The notes: a model not told the origin generated them from the letters alone. A stretch of DNA of 64,000 bases from an uncultured delta proteobacterium (GCA_903907985.1 CAIVQG010000051.1:137271-201270), one strand, 5' to 3'; shown: positions 41,371 through 52,230, counted from the first letter of the stretch. Made by a program: numbers and translations.

Positions 41371-43959
41371 TTACTGAACAAAACAAATCATCTGCTGGTT
41401 CACAATATCCGAAAGCAGCCGTAAATCCTTACTCTGGACATCGCAAACGCGCACGACATCAGCATACTTTTTATCTTCCGGCACCAGATCACTCAGAATA
41501 TTAGGCTGACGCTCCAGCCATGATTTATTGAAAATAACATTTTTCTTTTCCGGATAAATAGCCAGATAGAAAATATCCATTTCAACCAGATCCTGAAAAA
41601 AATGCGTGCCGAAGGACAGATCGGGAACAAGGCTGCCGTCCGAATAAGCAATCTCGGCAATTGCCGCCACATTATTGATTTCGGAGAAGGTCACCGGCAC
41701 TCCCATCGCCGGAGTTGTCGTTCCCCAGCGGCCGGGTCCGAAAAGTATCGTCGGCATTTCCTCGCGCCGGCCGATCAGTTTATTGAGTTTTCCCACCAAA
41801 CGGGCAATGTCGTATTTTTGGGAAAGACTAAGCTTGGTATAGCCCTGAGGATCGATATAAATCAGGCGGGAGATGGCTAAATAGACACTGCCGCCCATAA
41901 AGTTGGCGTCCTGCTTGATCAGAATCTTCGCCTTGGCGATCTTTTCCGGAATTTCCACACGGCTGTAATGCCCCTTGGTCTGGAAAGGCCGGCATTGCAG
42001 CAGATTGATTTTTGCCTTGCCTTCTGCATTGAAATTAACAGTAAATTCAATATCCACCGGATAGCGGTAAATCTCCTCCAGTTTTTTGAGCATCCGGGAC
42101 ATAACTCCGACAAACTCTGTGGAAGACAATAACTCGTCAAAAGTCAATATCCACGATTCCTGCATGCTTCCGCCCTTTGTCCGCCGATAGGCCTCCGCAG
42201 CGGCGTCACGGACGGCAATAAGGCCCAGGTGCGGCTCCAAGTCTTCGTTCAGCACATCCGCAACTGCAAGAGATTGAAAATCATTTTCCTCTAAATTCAG
42301 GAGATCAACCTCTCTTTGCGAAAAACGCACCATGTCTTCGAGTTTGGAATAAGGTTTAGTCAGCGGAGCATCGAGCGCGACAATTCGCGGATAGTCATTC
42401 TCCACGCGATTTACCGCACGCGTCCCGAGACCGAAAACTATCCGCAACATGCCGGCTTTCGGGTCCATGCCCTTCTGCCAGACAAATGTATTATAAGACA
42501 ACCCGACACCGGCCATATCCGGAAAGAAATAGTTCCGGCGATGCGATCCCGAAACTCTCTGCACCAGCAGTGCCATCTGCTCATCGAACTGCGCCATTCC
42601 GCGCTGTAAGCGGTAAGTCAGGGCATCTACATTCATAGAGCTTGCAAATATTTTCCGGACGGCTTCTTCAAAATGTTCGTATCGCTGCTCGGGAGTTCCC
42701 TGATTGGGACAGAAATAGCTTTCATATTTACCCGCAAACGCATTGCCGAAAGCATCTTCCAGAAGAGAACTGGAACGGACAATTATCGGCGACTGGCCGA
42801 AGTATTCGAGCATCAACTGAAACTGTTCCCGAACTTCCTCGGGGAAGGTTCCATGCAGCATTTTACCTTTCAATATCTGGGCATTTTCAAAATATTTTTC
42901 TTCGGTTTTATGCTCCATCAGCAATTTCCACCAACCGTTTTGCACGATATACGAATAAAAAACATCCGACCCGATATAATAGGAATCGTGCAACTCCAAA
43001 TGTTCCGCCCAGTCCTGACCTTCATCTTTGCGCAGGATATTGCGGGCCAGAAGCATTCCTACTGACTTACCTCCGATGAAACCGGTACCGATCAGGCGCT
43101 GCTTAATATCCACCAGATCTTCCAGTGTAAAATATTCTTTCACCAGGGATAGCATGCGTTTTTCGCGTCCGATTAAAACACGGGACAGCGTCTCCACCAT
43201 TTGTTGCTGCTCATCAATTGCCTGCGGATCATCCAGTAGGTTGATCGCCTGAAGAAAAATATGATCCCAGTAATCCAGATTCCGTTCACCGCGGCCGGCA
43301 TTTCTTTCTGTTAAAAAAGAAAAGAAACTGGCGGCATCCGCACTGTTCAGGATCGGCACAAACCTGCCTTTTTCCAGGATATGCGGCAGGAACATTGTGG
43401 GAGCATAACGCTGCCAGGCTTTGAGCGGATGAATACAGAGCTTTCCTTCATGGCTGTAAATATCAAGCAGAACCTGAGTTGTTTCCCGAATCCGGGCAAT
43501 GGTCTTGAAGGAATGGCGGTTTCTCAGAATAGCGAAATAGGCAACAGTGTTCAGCTCAAACAAATATGGACAGGTAATGACAAAGAAATTACCGATCATC
43601 AAATCGGTTGCCCAGGCCATTAAAAGATCGGACAAACAGTCAAATACATAGAACACATCCCGCCCTTCTGCACCAACGATGCTGTGCACCTGACTAGAAA
43701 ACGATTCAAAACCGCTGTGGGCGCTGAGCTGATAAATTTTTATTTTTTGTTGCTCCTCAAAAAGCGAGGCATGGTCGGCAAAACGCATATAGACTATCCG
43801 CTGACCCCGGGATAAGGCAGCCGAAACATAAGGATCGACAAATCTTTTATAGTCGGCAACATCGTCCACCTGAAAGACGACATTATCACCCATACGCAAA
43901 TAATTAAGAATTTCATCTAAACCGCTGATGCCTGTGCTGACTCGGTGTAATGGTGCCAT
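41371..43959 (-). CDS. PEP-synthase/pyruvate phosphate dikinase-like protein with KaiC/RAD55-like N-terminal domain
   Basis: N-terminal RVSTGISGLDEILNYLRMGDNVVFQV; GFIGGKSVGMLLAR; PIIVRSSSLLEDAFGNAFAGKYES (PPDK N-domain); INLLQCRPFQ. Confidence 0.82.
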   Translation of the reverse strand: MAPLHRVSTGISGLDEILNYLRMGDNVVFQVDDVADYKRFVDPYVSAALSRGQRIVYMRFADHASLFEEQQKIKIYQLSAHSGFESFSSQVHSIVGAEGRDVFYVFDCLSDLLMAWATDLMIGNFFVITCPYLFELNTVAYFAILRNRHSFKTIARIRETTQVLLDIYSHEGKLCIHPLKAWQRYAPTMFLPHILEKGRFVPILNSADAASFFSFLTERNAGRGERNLDYWDHIFLQAINLLDDPQAIDEQQQMVETLSRVLIGREKRMLSLVKEYFTLEDLVDIKQRLIGTGFIGGKSVGMLLARNILRKDEGQDWAEHLELHDSYYIGSDVFYSYIVQNGWWKLLMEHKTEEKYFENAQILKGKMLHGTFPEEVREQFQLMLEYFGQSPIIVRSSSLLEDAFGNAFAGKYESYFCPNQGTPEQRYEHFEEAVRKIFASSMNVDALTYRLQRGMAQFDEQMALLVQRVSGSHRRNYFFPDMAGVGLSYNTFVWQKGMDPKAGMLRIVFGLGTRAVNRVENDYPRIVALDAPLTKPYSKLEDMVRFSQREVDLLNLEENDFQSLAVADVLNEDLEPHLGLIAVRDAAAEAYRRTKGGSMQESWILTFDELLSSTEFVGVMSRMLKKLEEIYRYPVDIEFTVNFNAEGKAKINLLQCRPFQTKGHYSRVEIPEKIAKAKILIKQDANFMGGSVYLAISRLIYIDPQGYTKLSLSQKYDIARLVGKLNKLIGRREEMPTILFGPGRWGTTTPAMGVPVTFSEINNVAAIAEIAYSDGSLVPDLSFGTHFFQDLVEMDIFYLAIYPEKKNVIFNKSWLERQPNILSDLVPEDKKYADVVRVCDVQSKDLRLLSDIVNQQMICFVQ

Positions 43960-44285
43960 ATGCTTCGATCCTCTATCTAAATTTTGCCACAATAAATTTG
44001 TATCATTTTTGTGTCTTACTCAGTCCCGCATCTTGTCGCGGTAATTTCCGTCTCTTTCTCTACAAAACAGTAACAGTGCGGATTGCAGGTTAAATCGGCT
44101 CCGTGCAGACCTGATTCTAAGCTCTTCACTCCTTGCTGCTGGAGAACAGTTTAAACTATAATTGCTTTTTATGCCCGTGATTGAATCATGACACAACCAT
44201 TTTATTTACCTGCCGCTGAATCTTATACCGGTTTCAGCTTAAAAGCTTGAAACAACAGACTCCTCCCTTTTTTTCTAAGGGAAAT

Positions 44286-44885
44286 CTACGGCGATTCTGA
44301 AAACGATCCTTCCATCGCAATTGCGGACAGACTTTTGCGGTTGGAGGGAAATTCGCGTTCCTGCAGATAGACCGGCAGGTCTTCTTTATTGCCTTTTTTG
44401 CCGACGGCGATCATCGCCTCTACCTGATAATCATCCGGAACGAGCAGAACCGTTTTTGCTTTATCATAATCAAAACCCTGCATACCGTGCACAACCAGAC
44501 CGTTTTGCGATCCCTGGAGTGCAAAACTTGCCCAAGCGGCACCGGCATCATAGGAATGAGTCCTAGACGGTTTGTCCGAATCAAAAGTTGTTTTGGAAAT
44601 TACTACCAGTAAAACGGCGGCATTTTTCGCCCAGATCTGATTTCCTTCCGCTAACAGATCATAGAAAGTACTCCAGTGCGGCGTGTTTCTACGGGCATAA
44701 AGAAAACGCCAGGGTTGATTATTGTTGGCTGAAGGCGCCCACCGGGCTGCTTCCAGAAGGGAAAGCAAGGCAGTTTCTGCAATTTCTTCACCGGACATGG
44801 CGCGCGGTGACCAGCGATTTAAAAAAATCTCATTTACATCCTGCTGTGGTTTTCTAAAATCACTAATGTTCATAGAGCACCTCAC
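44286..44885 (-). CDS. Nitroreductase family protein
   Basis: RWSPRAMSGEEI, LLEAARWAPSANNNQPWRFLYA. Confidence 0.93.
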   Translation of the reverse strand: MRCSMNISDFRKPQQDVNEIFLNRWSPRAMSGEEIAETALLSLLEAARWAPSANNNQPWRFLYARRNTPHWSTFYDLLAEGNQIWAKNAAVLLVVISKTTFDSDKPSRTHSYDAGAAWASFALQGSQNGLVVHGMQGFDYDKAKTVLLVPDDYQVEAMIAVGKKGNKEDLPVYLQEREFPSNRKSLSAIAMEGSFSESP

Positions 44886-46680
44886 TTTTATTATTTTTCT
44901 TAGAGCTCAAATATTTCTTCATTTCATCAAGGCTCAGACAATTAAGGCAATCTCCCGCCGCAAGCCAGCCTTTCCGGGCAATTTTAATACCGAAGCTGAT
45001 ATCGGCCAGCCCTGTTGTGGAATGAGCGTCGGGATTGATGGCAATTTTCACTCTTCTTTTCCGGGCATAAATACAGTTGCGCCAATCCAAATCCAATCTT
45101 TGAGGATTGGCGTTTAACTCCAGCACCTTCCCATATAAGGCGGCCATATCAATAATTTCCGCAATATTTACTACATAAGGCTCCCGGGCTAAAAGCAGCC
45201 GTCCTGTAGGATGTGCCAACATTGTAGTATATTCATTTTGCAGGGCTTTCTTAATGCGCTGGGTCATTTCCTCTTCCGGCATATTGAAACCAGAGTGAAT
45301 CGCCGCAATGACAAAATCAAAGCTTCTCAATATGTCATCGGTATAATCTAGGCTGCCGTCCGTTAAAATGTCGGACTCGATTCCTTTGAAAATATAAAAA
45401 GGGGCATTATTTTTATTTAGCTCATCAATAATGTTATGCTGTTTTTCAATTTCTTCTCTTTTTAGCCCTCCGGCGTAATAAGCGGACTGGCTATGATCGC
45501 TGATACCTATATACTGCATCCCCATTTTTCTTGCTGCCCCAACCATACTTTCCAGAGTATGGGCTCCATCGCTGAAATTAGTATGGACATGAAAAATACC
45601 ACGGATATCTTTTTCATTAACTAAAACCGGCAGATTTCCCTTTTCCGCCGCCTCCATTTCCCCCATATTCTCGCGCAATTCCGGTGGGATATAAGGCAAA
45701 TTCAAATGAGAAAATATTTCTTCTTCGCTTTGGCAAACAATGTTTTCCTCGCCGCGCCACAGACCGTATTCATTAATTTTCAGCCCGCGGTCCTTTGCCC
45801 TGCCCCGCAAAGCCGTATTGTGTTCTTTACTGCCGGTAAAATGCAGCAAGGCGTGGGGAAATTCCTGATCCGCAACAATTCTCAAGTCGGCATTGATTCC
45901 TGTCTGCAATGTCACACTTACTTTGGTAATTCCTTTGGCGGAAACCCCCGCAACTTGCGGCAGAGAAGCAAAATAGCCGGCCAGTCTTTCGGCAGCAGCA
46001 GAACTGGCCACAATATCAATATCCTTGACTGTTTCGGCCGAGCGACGCAAAGAACCGGCTAGACTCACCCGGCTGACATCCTTATTATCCGTAAGCATTG
46101 AGAACAATGCCCGAGCGTCGGTTGCCGCTTCCGCATACAGCCTTCTTTGGCTGTAAAGCTTGAGTTTTTCGATTCCTGCCAAAATATTATCCTGTGTTTT
46201 TTTCCCAAATCCCTGGAGTTCAACAAGGCGGTTTTCATGGCAGGCATATTCCAGTTCACCAACGGTCTTTATTCCCAGCTGTTCATAAAGTGCATGGATT
46301 TTTTTGGATCCCAGGCCGGCAATTTTTAGCATTTCCATATGACCGGATGGAATAGATGAACGAAGCGATTCCAAATAAGCCAATTTTCCGGTTTCGACGA
46401 GTTCCTCAATCTTCTTATTTATCGCCTCGCCGATACCCTTAACTTCGGAAAGTTTTTTTTCTTTAACCAGATTTATAAAATCAATGTCCAGCTTTTCCAG
46501 ATTGCGGGCGGCATTTTGGTAGGCACGGGATTTAAATGGATTTTCGCCAGATAGCTCCAAAAGAACAGCAATTTCTTCCAGAATTTTTATGACAGTTTCT
46601 TTGGTTACTGCGGAGAAAGAGGTCATTTCTTTACCCATAAAGCTTCCACTGCCAATGAAGTCTGCACCTTTATTTCGCAC
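44863..46680 (-). CDS. polX: PolX-type DNA polymerase/3'-5' exonuclease (Pol beta plus PHP)
   Basis: HhH motifs (GIGEAINKKI, LQGFGKKTQDNIL), SLRRSAETVKDIDIV, PHP: FHVHTNFSDGAHTLE, GISDHSQS, INPDAHST; likely start further in (MTSFSAVTKETV). Confidence 0.93.
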   Translation of the reverse strand: MRNKGADFIGSGSFMGKEMTSFSAVTKETVIKILEEIAVLLELSGENPFKSRAYQNAARNLEKLDIDFINLVKEKKLSEVKGIGEAINKKIEELVETGKLAYLESLRSSIPSGHMEMLKIAGLGSKKIHALYEQLGIKTVGELEYACHENRLVELQGFGKKTQDNILAGIEKLKLYSQRRLYAEAATDARALFSMLTDNKDVSRVSLAGSLRRSAETVKDIDIVASSAAAERLAGYFASLPQVAGVSAKGITKVSVTLQTGINADLRIVADQEFPHALLHFTGSKEHNTALRGRAKDRGLKINEYGLWRGEENIVCQSEEEIFSHLNLPYIPPELRENMGEMEAAEKGNLPVLVNEKDIRGIFHVHTNFSDGAHTLESMVGAARKMGMQYIGISDHSQSAYYAGGLKREEIEKQHNIIDELNKNNAPFYIFKGIESDILTDGSLDYTDDILRSFDFVIAAIHSGFNMPEEEMTQRIKKALQNEYTTMLAHPTGRLLLAREPYVVNIAEIIDMAALYGKVLELNANPQRLDLDWRNCIYARKRRVKIAINPDAHSTTGLADISFGIKIARKGWLAAGDCLNCLSLDEMKKYLSSKKNNKSEVLYEH

Positions 46681-46799
46681 GTTATCAGCAATAACAGCTT
46701 AATTAAAATAATTTTCTATAACATATTGCAAGGCAATGCTTGACAATATAGTTTGAACAATATATAAGGCGCAACTTACCTGAGAGATGATCTCACGAT

Positions 46800-46875
46800 G
46801 TCCCTATCGTCTAGAGGCCTAGGACACGGCCCTTTCACGGCTGTAACCGGGGTTCGACTCCCCGTGGGGACGCCA
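46800..46875 (+). tRNA. tRNA-Glu (anticodon TTC), CCA encoded
   Basis: GTCCCTA/TGGGGAC acceptor stem, CGGCC-CTTTCAC-GGCTG anticodon arm, GGGGTTCGACTCCCC T arm, GCCA 3' end. Confidence 0.96.
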
Positions 46876-46884
46876 AATATAATA

Positions 46885-46922
46885 AAAAAGGGCAAACTGA
46901 AAACAGTTTGCCCTTTTTTATT
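46885..46922 (+). terminator. Rho-independent terminator downstream of tRNA-Glu
   Basis: AAAAAAGGGCAAACTG-aaaa-CAGTTTGCCCTTTTTTA. Confidence 0.85.
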
Positions 46923-46931
46923 TTCTGAATT

Positions 46932-47348
46932 CTATTCCGCTTTCTTCTTGCTCGGCTTTTTCTTTGGTTCCCCATCAGCAGCGGCATCTGTTTTCTTTTT
47001 CGGTTTCGGTTCTTTTTCAGCAGCAGCCGATTTTTTCTTTGATTTCGGCTCCGACGCTACCTGTTCCTCTGTTACCCCCGGCTCAGCCGCTTCTTCTTTT
47101 TTTGTAAGGCCGGCTAACTTTTCTGCCTTGGCCTGCGCTAATTCTTCATTGAGCTTCGCCGATTTATCGGTAGCTTTAATTCTTATATTAGTTTCTCTAA
47201 TTTTTGATTTGAAATTTTTAACAAGAGGGTCGCTTTGAGCTTTTTCTTTGCTAATCCCCTTCTGAGCCAGTTGCTGTAATCGCAAATCCAGCTTTTTCTC
47301 TAAAATCCGTCGCTGCTCAATTCTCACATCCTTACTTTTCGATGACAT
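46932..47348 (-). CDS. Lys/Glu/Ala-rich low-complexity protein (histone-H1-like tail)
   Basis: C-terminal KSKKKSAAAEKEPKPKKKTDAAADGEPKKKPSKKKAE. Confidence 0.6.
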   Translation of the reverse strand: MSSKSKDVRIEQRRILEKKLDLRLQQLAQKGISKEKAQSDPLVKNFKSKIRETNIRIKATDKSAKLNEELAQAKAEKLAGLTKKEEAAEPGVTEEQVASEPKSKKKSAAAEKEPKPKKKTDAAADGEPKKKPSKKKAE

Positions 47349-47566
47349 TTTTTCCTCCCCTTGTTTTTTAAAATATTTCTAAAAAGGAAATATCAATATT
47401 TTCAACCAAAAGCCATAAAAATTATTTATGATTATACACGGAAGCACCATTCACTTAAATTATTAACCGACCTTCAACGGCAATAAAACAGGTTTCCCCA
47501 GTCGGGATAAGATCTTTGCGTATGCCATTTATTTAATACTGCCCAAAATAGAGTTGATTTTAATAA

Positions 47567-49303
47567 TTAATCTTTCTCATCCCCAATAGAATCGTAACTT
47601 TTAAAATTATCCCGGCCTTTTTCTTTAACTTTATACATTGCTATATCCGCGTTTTTCTTTAACGTATCAAAATCAACACCGCCATCAGGATAGATGGCAA
47701 TTCCAATACTGGCCGTAATCTTCAATTCATGATCTTTCAGAACGAAAGAACGCTGAAAGGAATTAACTATTTTTCTGGCAATCAGTTCTGCATCTTTTTT
47801 TTGATTAATTTCCGGCAGAAGGAGCATAAATTCATCTCCGCCCATCCTTGCTACCGTATCACTTTTGCGCAGGTAACCCCGCAGACGGTTACCTACGTTT
47901 TGCAGTAAAAGATCACCCATATCATGCCCTAAAGAGTCATTAATAAGCTTGAATCCATCTAAATCCAGCATCATAACGGCAAATTTTTTGTTATTTCTCT
48001 GAGCAACCGACATAGCCACATTCAGACGGTCATTGAAAAGCAATCGATTCGGCAACCCGGTAAGTGCATCATGATAAGCCATATGCAAAATTGTAGTCTC
48101 GGCCTTTTTGCGTTCATCAATATCCCGGACAATTCCGCGAAAACCAATCGGTTCTCCGGATACATCCATCATCAGCGACACTGACATCTCTATATGCCTT
48201 TTGAAGCCTTCTTTGCGGATAATTTCAAAATCAGAACTTTTTTCCGGTTTACCGGTCCGATAAACTTTCCCACCAAGTTTTATCAACTTAGCGGAAGTAC
48301 CCCTATCAATGAACTGGCGATAGCTCATTCCTGTTAATTCTTCCTGGGTATAGCCAAATATTTTACGGCAGGCTTCATTAAAGAAGGTCAGTCTGCCTTT
48401 AAAATCAACTTCATAGTATCCATCTTCAATATTTTCCAGAATTGTCCGATAGCGTTCCTCGCTGGCTTTCAGCGATTCTTCCGCCTTTTTGCGATCGTCG
48501 ATATCCACATAATTGCCCAGTATTTCTCTTCTCCCGTCCAGAAAAACAGGAATAACAATCTCCATGGTCCATTTAATCTGGCCGCTCTTGGTAATTGTCC
48601 GGAACTCATAGGGCACAGGCTCCTGCATTTTGAGCATTTTAACTGCATTTTCCCGGACTGTTTCCCTGTCTTCCGGATGAACAATATCAATTGAATTCAT
48701 GCCGATCAGCTCGCTTTCGCTGTAGCCGACATATTCCTGAAATTTGGGATTGACGAAACGAAATTTGCCGTCACGGAGAATATAAATGCCTACCAGAGAA
48801 CTGATCGTCAATGATTTATAAAACTCTTTTTCACGCTTGCGTTCGGTTACATCACGCACAATGCACTGTAAAAGCCTTTTTCCTTTTAGTTCCAGACAAT
48901 TGAAACTTACTTCCGCATCAAAAACAATATTGCTTGCTTGGGTCAGTTTCCCTTCAAAAAATTGTGATTCGCCGTGCAAAGCAGTATCTATTATTTGCCT
49001 GATCTTTTCCCGCGAATCAGTCCCGTCCGGCTGCTTTGGCGGTAAATATTTTTCCAGGGGCTGATTGATTATTTGTTCGCGTTGACAGGCAAACATTTCC
49101 AAAGTCTTATTATTGAAATCAACAATTACATCTCCATCCAGCAGAAAAATGGCGTCGCTGACGGACTCAAATAAGGCGCAAATATTTGTTCCCGAAAATT
49201 CGGTGATGCCGCTGGAACCATTAGTATTTTTTAGTTTGGAAGTGGACAGTGGTTTATCTCCTGGCCAAGGGGACTGTTGATCAGCTTTCCTGCTGTTACT
49301 CAT
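47567..49303 (-). CDS. PAS-domain diguanylate cyclase (GGDEF)
   Basis: Three PAS segments; RMGGDEFMLLLPE, DALTGLPNRLLFNDRL. Confidence 0.93.
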   Translation of the reverse strand: MSNSRKADQQSPWPGDKPLSTSKLKNTNGSSGITEFSGTNICALFESVSDAIFLLDGDVIVDFNNKTLEMFACQREQIINQPLEKYLPPKQPDGTDSREKIRQIIDTALHGESQFFEGKLTQASNIVFDAEVSFNCLELKGKRLLQCIVRDVTERKREKEFYKSLTISSLVGIYILRDGKFRFVNPKFQEYVGYSESELIGMNSIDIVHPEDRETVRENAVKMLKMQEPVPYEFRTITKSGQIKWTMEIVIPVFLDGRREILGNYVDIDDRKKAEESLKASEERYRTILENIEDGYYEVDFKGRLTFFNEACRKIFGYTQEELTGMSYRQFIDRGTSAKLIKLGGKVYRTGKPEKSSDFEIIRKEGFKRHIEMSVSLMMDVSGEPIGFRGIVRDIDERKKAETTILHMAYHDALTGLPNRLLFNDRLNVAMSVAQRNNKKFAVMMLDLDGFKLINDSLGHDMGDLLLQNVGNRLRGYLRKSDTVARMGGDEFMLLLPEINQKKDAELIARKIVNSFQRSFVLKDHELKITASIGIAIYPDGGVDFDTLKKNADIAMYKVKEKGRDNFKSYDSIGDEKD

Positions 49304-49408
49304 ACTACTGCATTACCTCTACTGCAAACAATTTAGCAATTCAGTACATCCATCCCTTTATTATGTCAATTAGTTTATCCTTCTGTGCAGATTAATATCA
49401 TCCAGGTT

Positions 49409-50593
49409 CTATTCCAGTTCCAGCAAGGCAATTACTTCAATATGTTGCGTCTGGGGGAACATATCCAAAGGCAAAAGGACCGACAACTTATATCCGGATT
49501 CTATCAAAAACTTAACATCCCGCGCTTGCGTCACCGGATTACAGGAAATATAAATAAGCTTCTGTGGCTGCAAACCGACAATAGCTTTAAGAACTGATTC
49601 GCTGCAACCAATGCGCGGCGGATCAAAAATCAGCAAATCCAACGCTTTTGAAAGTGTTAAATATTTCAGTTTTAATAATTCGCTTTCGGCATTTCCACTG
49701 ATAAACTTTATATTTCTTATATTTTCTTTTGCGGCGTTAATTTGCGCAAACTGCACCGCCCTGGGGTTTAATTCAATCCCGACAACCTCGCTGGCAAAAG
49801 GTGCCAGAAAAATGGAAAAAAAACCGCAGCCGCAATAGACATCAACCACTGTATTTAATTTGCCGGTAAATGCCATCCGGCAGACTTCATCCACCATGGT
49901 TTCTGTTAAAAATAAGTTATTCTGAAAAAAACCATCGGCAGAAACTAAAAATTCTTTGCCTTTGACCACACGCCTGATTTGGCCTTTTTTGACTTCCTGC
50001 TCGTTTGGCAAATCCGACCAGATATTCAGACGGGCATCCTTTTCATTGCGGCTGAATGCATTTTCTCTGAGCCTGCCTATTTTCTCGTTTATTGTTTCTT
50101 CCATAATTTCACAGCGCTTAATATCCACTATTTTGCCGCCGGAAATATCAAGAAACCCCAGCTTGACTCCGTCAGATGATGTTATCCGGTGGCATTGCGC
50201 TTTGCCCCGGTAATGATAACTGGCCGAGGAAGCTACCATTGCCGCAACCGGCGGTGCGCTGATCCGGCCAATCTTCACAAAAGCCTCTGCAACTTGCCTT
50301 TTTTTTATTTCCAGCTGCTGCTCGTAATTTATATGCTGATAACAACAACCACCGCAGCTTTCATAATAATTACACAACGGCTTTACCCGCAAAGGAGAAG
50401 AATTGATAATATTTAATATTTTACCGCGGGCGAAATTTTTTTTGCGTTGTGTAATTTCAATTTCCAACTCATCCTCCGGAGTTGCAAAGGGTATAAATAC
50501 CACGAAGTTGTCTACGCGGCCGACTCCTTCACCACCGAAGGCCATTCTTTCTATCTTTACCGTGAAGCGATCTTTAACTTTCACAACCTTCAC
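49409..50593 (-). CDS. rlmD: 23S rRNA (uracil-C5)-methyltransferase RlmD/TrmA-like
   Basis: TRAM domain, CNYYESCGGCCYQHINYEQQ Fe-S Cys, VDVYCGCGFFSIFLA, LIFDPPRIGC, YISCNPVTQARD. Confidence 0.9.
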   Translation of the reverse strand: MKVVKVKDRFTVKIERMAFGGEGVGRVDNFVVFIPFATPEDELEIEITQRKKNFARGKILNIINSSPLRVKPLCNYYESCGGCCYQHINYEQQLEIKKRQVAEAFVKIGRISAPPVAAMVASSASYHYRGKAQCHRITSSDGVKLGFLDISGGKIVDIKRCEIMEETINEKIGRLRENAFSRNEKDARLNIWSDLPNEQEVKKGQIRRVVKGKEFLVSADGFFQNNLFLTETMVDEVCRMAFTGKLNTVVDVYCGCGFFSIFLAPFASEVVGIELNPRAVQFAQINAAKENIRNIKFISGNAESELLKLKYLTLSKALDLLIFDPPRIGCSESVLKAIVGLQPQKLIYISCNPVTQARDVKFLIESGYKLSVLLPLDMFPQTQHIEVIALLELE

Positions 50594-50704
50594 CTCATTT
50601 ATTCATTTAACGACTAATACCATTTCCCGATCAGAGCCGTCAACGTAAGTGGCATTTTTCTTTACAACTACTCATATTCTTGTTAACTAACTTATCAAAA
50701 TCGA

Positions 50705-51577
50705 GTGTCAAAGGGATCAATAATGTCCTCCGAAAGAAAATCAATTCTTTGCCCCAATTGCCGCAAGCTGATCAGCTCCGATGAACCGATCTGCCCTTAC
50801 TGCGGACTTAAACGCCCGGGAATGCACAATGCGGTTGGATTTATCCGCAACCTGTTTTTTACTTTGGATCCGGTAAAGACAATTATCTGTGTTAATGTTG
50901 CCTTTTACCTTTTTGCGCTTTTTTTAAATCCTGAAGAAATATTTTCCGACAGAGGCAGTGCTTTCGAGCTTTTATCACCATCGAATGAAAGCCTCTTTTT
51001 ATTAGGCGCCACAGGCACTATTCCCATTTTCCAGTTTCAGCATTACTGGAGCATAATTTCCGCATCTTTTTTGCACGGCAGCGTTTTGCATATTCTCTTT
51101 AACATGATGGCGCTCGCCCAGCTAGGACCTTTTATTCTACGGGAGTTCGGCCTTTATCGTTTTATTAACATATACATCCTCAGCGGAATTGCCGGCTATA
51201 TTGTTTCATTAATATTCGGCGTTCCTTTCACTATCGGCGCTTCAGCCAGTATCTGCGGATTAATCGGCGCGATTATCTATTACGGCAAAAACCGTGGTGG
51301 ATATTACGGCCAAGGCATCTACAAACAAGCCCTGGGCTGGGTTGCGGGACTTGTCATCTTTGGAATATTAATCAGTGGTATCAATAACTGGGCCCATGGC
51401 GGCGGTCTCCTGGCGGGAATTGGGCTCGCTTTTTTGATGGGCTATAATGATAAAAACAGGGAAACAGCCGGACATAAACTTTTAGCCTCAGCAGCTGTTT
51501 TAATCACAATGGGAGTTTTGGTCTGGGCGGTCGTTTATTCCTTTCTGCATTTATTATCACCGTCAACCTTACTCTAA
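50705..51577 (+). CDS. Rhomboid family intramembrane serine protease with N-terminal zinc ribbon
   Basis: CPNCRKLISSDEPICPYCG; SASFLHGSVLHILFNMMAL; TIGASASICGLIGA (GxSx); NNWAHGGGLLAG. Confidence 0.92.
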   Translation: MSKGSIMSSERKSILCPNCRKLISSDEPICPYCGLKRPGMHNAVGFIRNLFFTLDPVKTIICVNVAFYLFALFLNPEEIFSDRGSAFELLSPSNESLFLLGATGTIPIFQFQHYWSIISASFLHGSVLHILFNMMALAQLGPFILREFGLYRFINIYILSGIAGYIVSLIFGVPFTIGASASICGLIGAIIYYGKNRGGYYGQGIYKQALGWVAGLVIFGILISGINNWAHGGGLLAGIGLAFLMGYNDKNRETAGHKLLASAAVLITMGVLVWAVVYSFLHLLSPSTLL

Positions 51578-51698
51578 GAACCGGATGCTGCCGGGCTTGT
51601 TAATATAAATCACATTGACAGATAATGCCCGTTCCCTTATGTTAGTTTACAGTAAAATATCCACCTGTTATCTTACAATTTATTTGCGAGGTGTACCC

Positions 51699-52097
51699 AT
51701 GAAGAAAAAAATAACAATTATATTTCTTTTAGTTCTGGGCGTTCTTGCCGGATGTGACGCTGCCATAAATATGAATGGAAAAGTTATGAGCGTTAGTTCG
51801 GGACAATTTGTTTATCAAGATGGCAACCTGATCAGCAATTATAAAACCGATATTGAATTAGTATGGGCAGCTTGTGAAAAAACGGTAACGGAACTGAAGG
51901 GCAAGGATATCCAAAAGGAACGCAAAATATCCACGGGCACGATCAAGACAATCATTCAAGATGAAAAAGTCATTATTTCTGTTGAATATGTAACTAAGGA
52001 TTATACTTCTGTTGCCATTTTCGTTGGGGTTGCCGGCAACAATATGGCTTCCCGGTTAATCCACGAAAAGATTGTCGGCAAATTAGTTCATCCCTAG
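51699..52097 (+). CDS. DUF3568-like small lipoprotein (paralogue of 251-649)
   Basis: MKKKITIIFLLVLGVLAGCDAA lipobox; shares the T(D)-x-V-W-x-A-x-EKTV...T-I-x-DEKV pattern. Confidence 0.65.
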   Translation: MKKKITIIFLLVLGVLAGCDAAINMNGKVMSVSSGQFVYQDGNLISNYKTDIELVWAACEKTVTELKGKDIQKERKISTGTIKTIIQDEKVIISVEYVTKDYTSVAIFVGVAGNNMASRLIHEKIVGKLVHP

Positions 52098-52175
52098 ACT
52101 TCAAATATAGCTGACAAAATCAACAAGGAAAACAAGCTGAGTTACGGCTGAAGTGCTGGTGGAATTAACCACGAA

Positions 52176-52217
52176 AGCCAGGCCCGGCGTCTGCCGGACC
52201 TGGCTTTTCTATTTTTT
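52176..52217 (+). terminator. Rho-independent terminator between convergent genes
   Basis: AGCCAGGCCCGGCGTCTGCCGGACCTGGCTTTTCTATTTTTT. Confidence 0.85.
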
Positions 52218-52230
52218 ACGACTTCATCAT

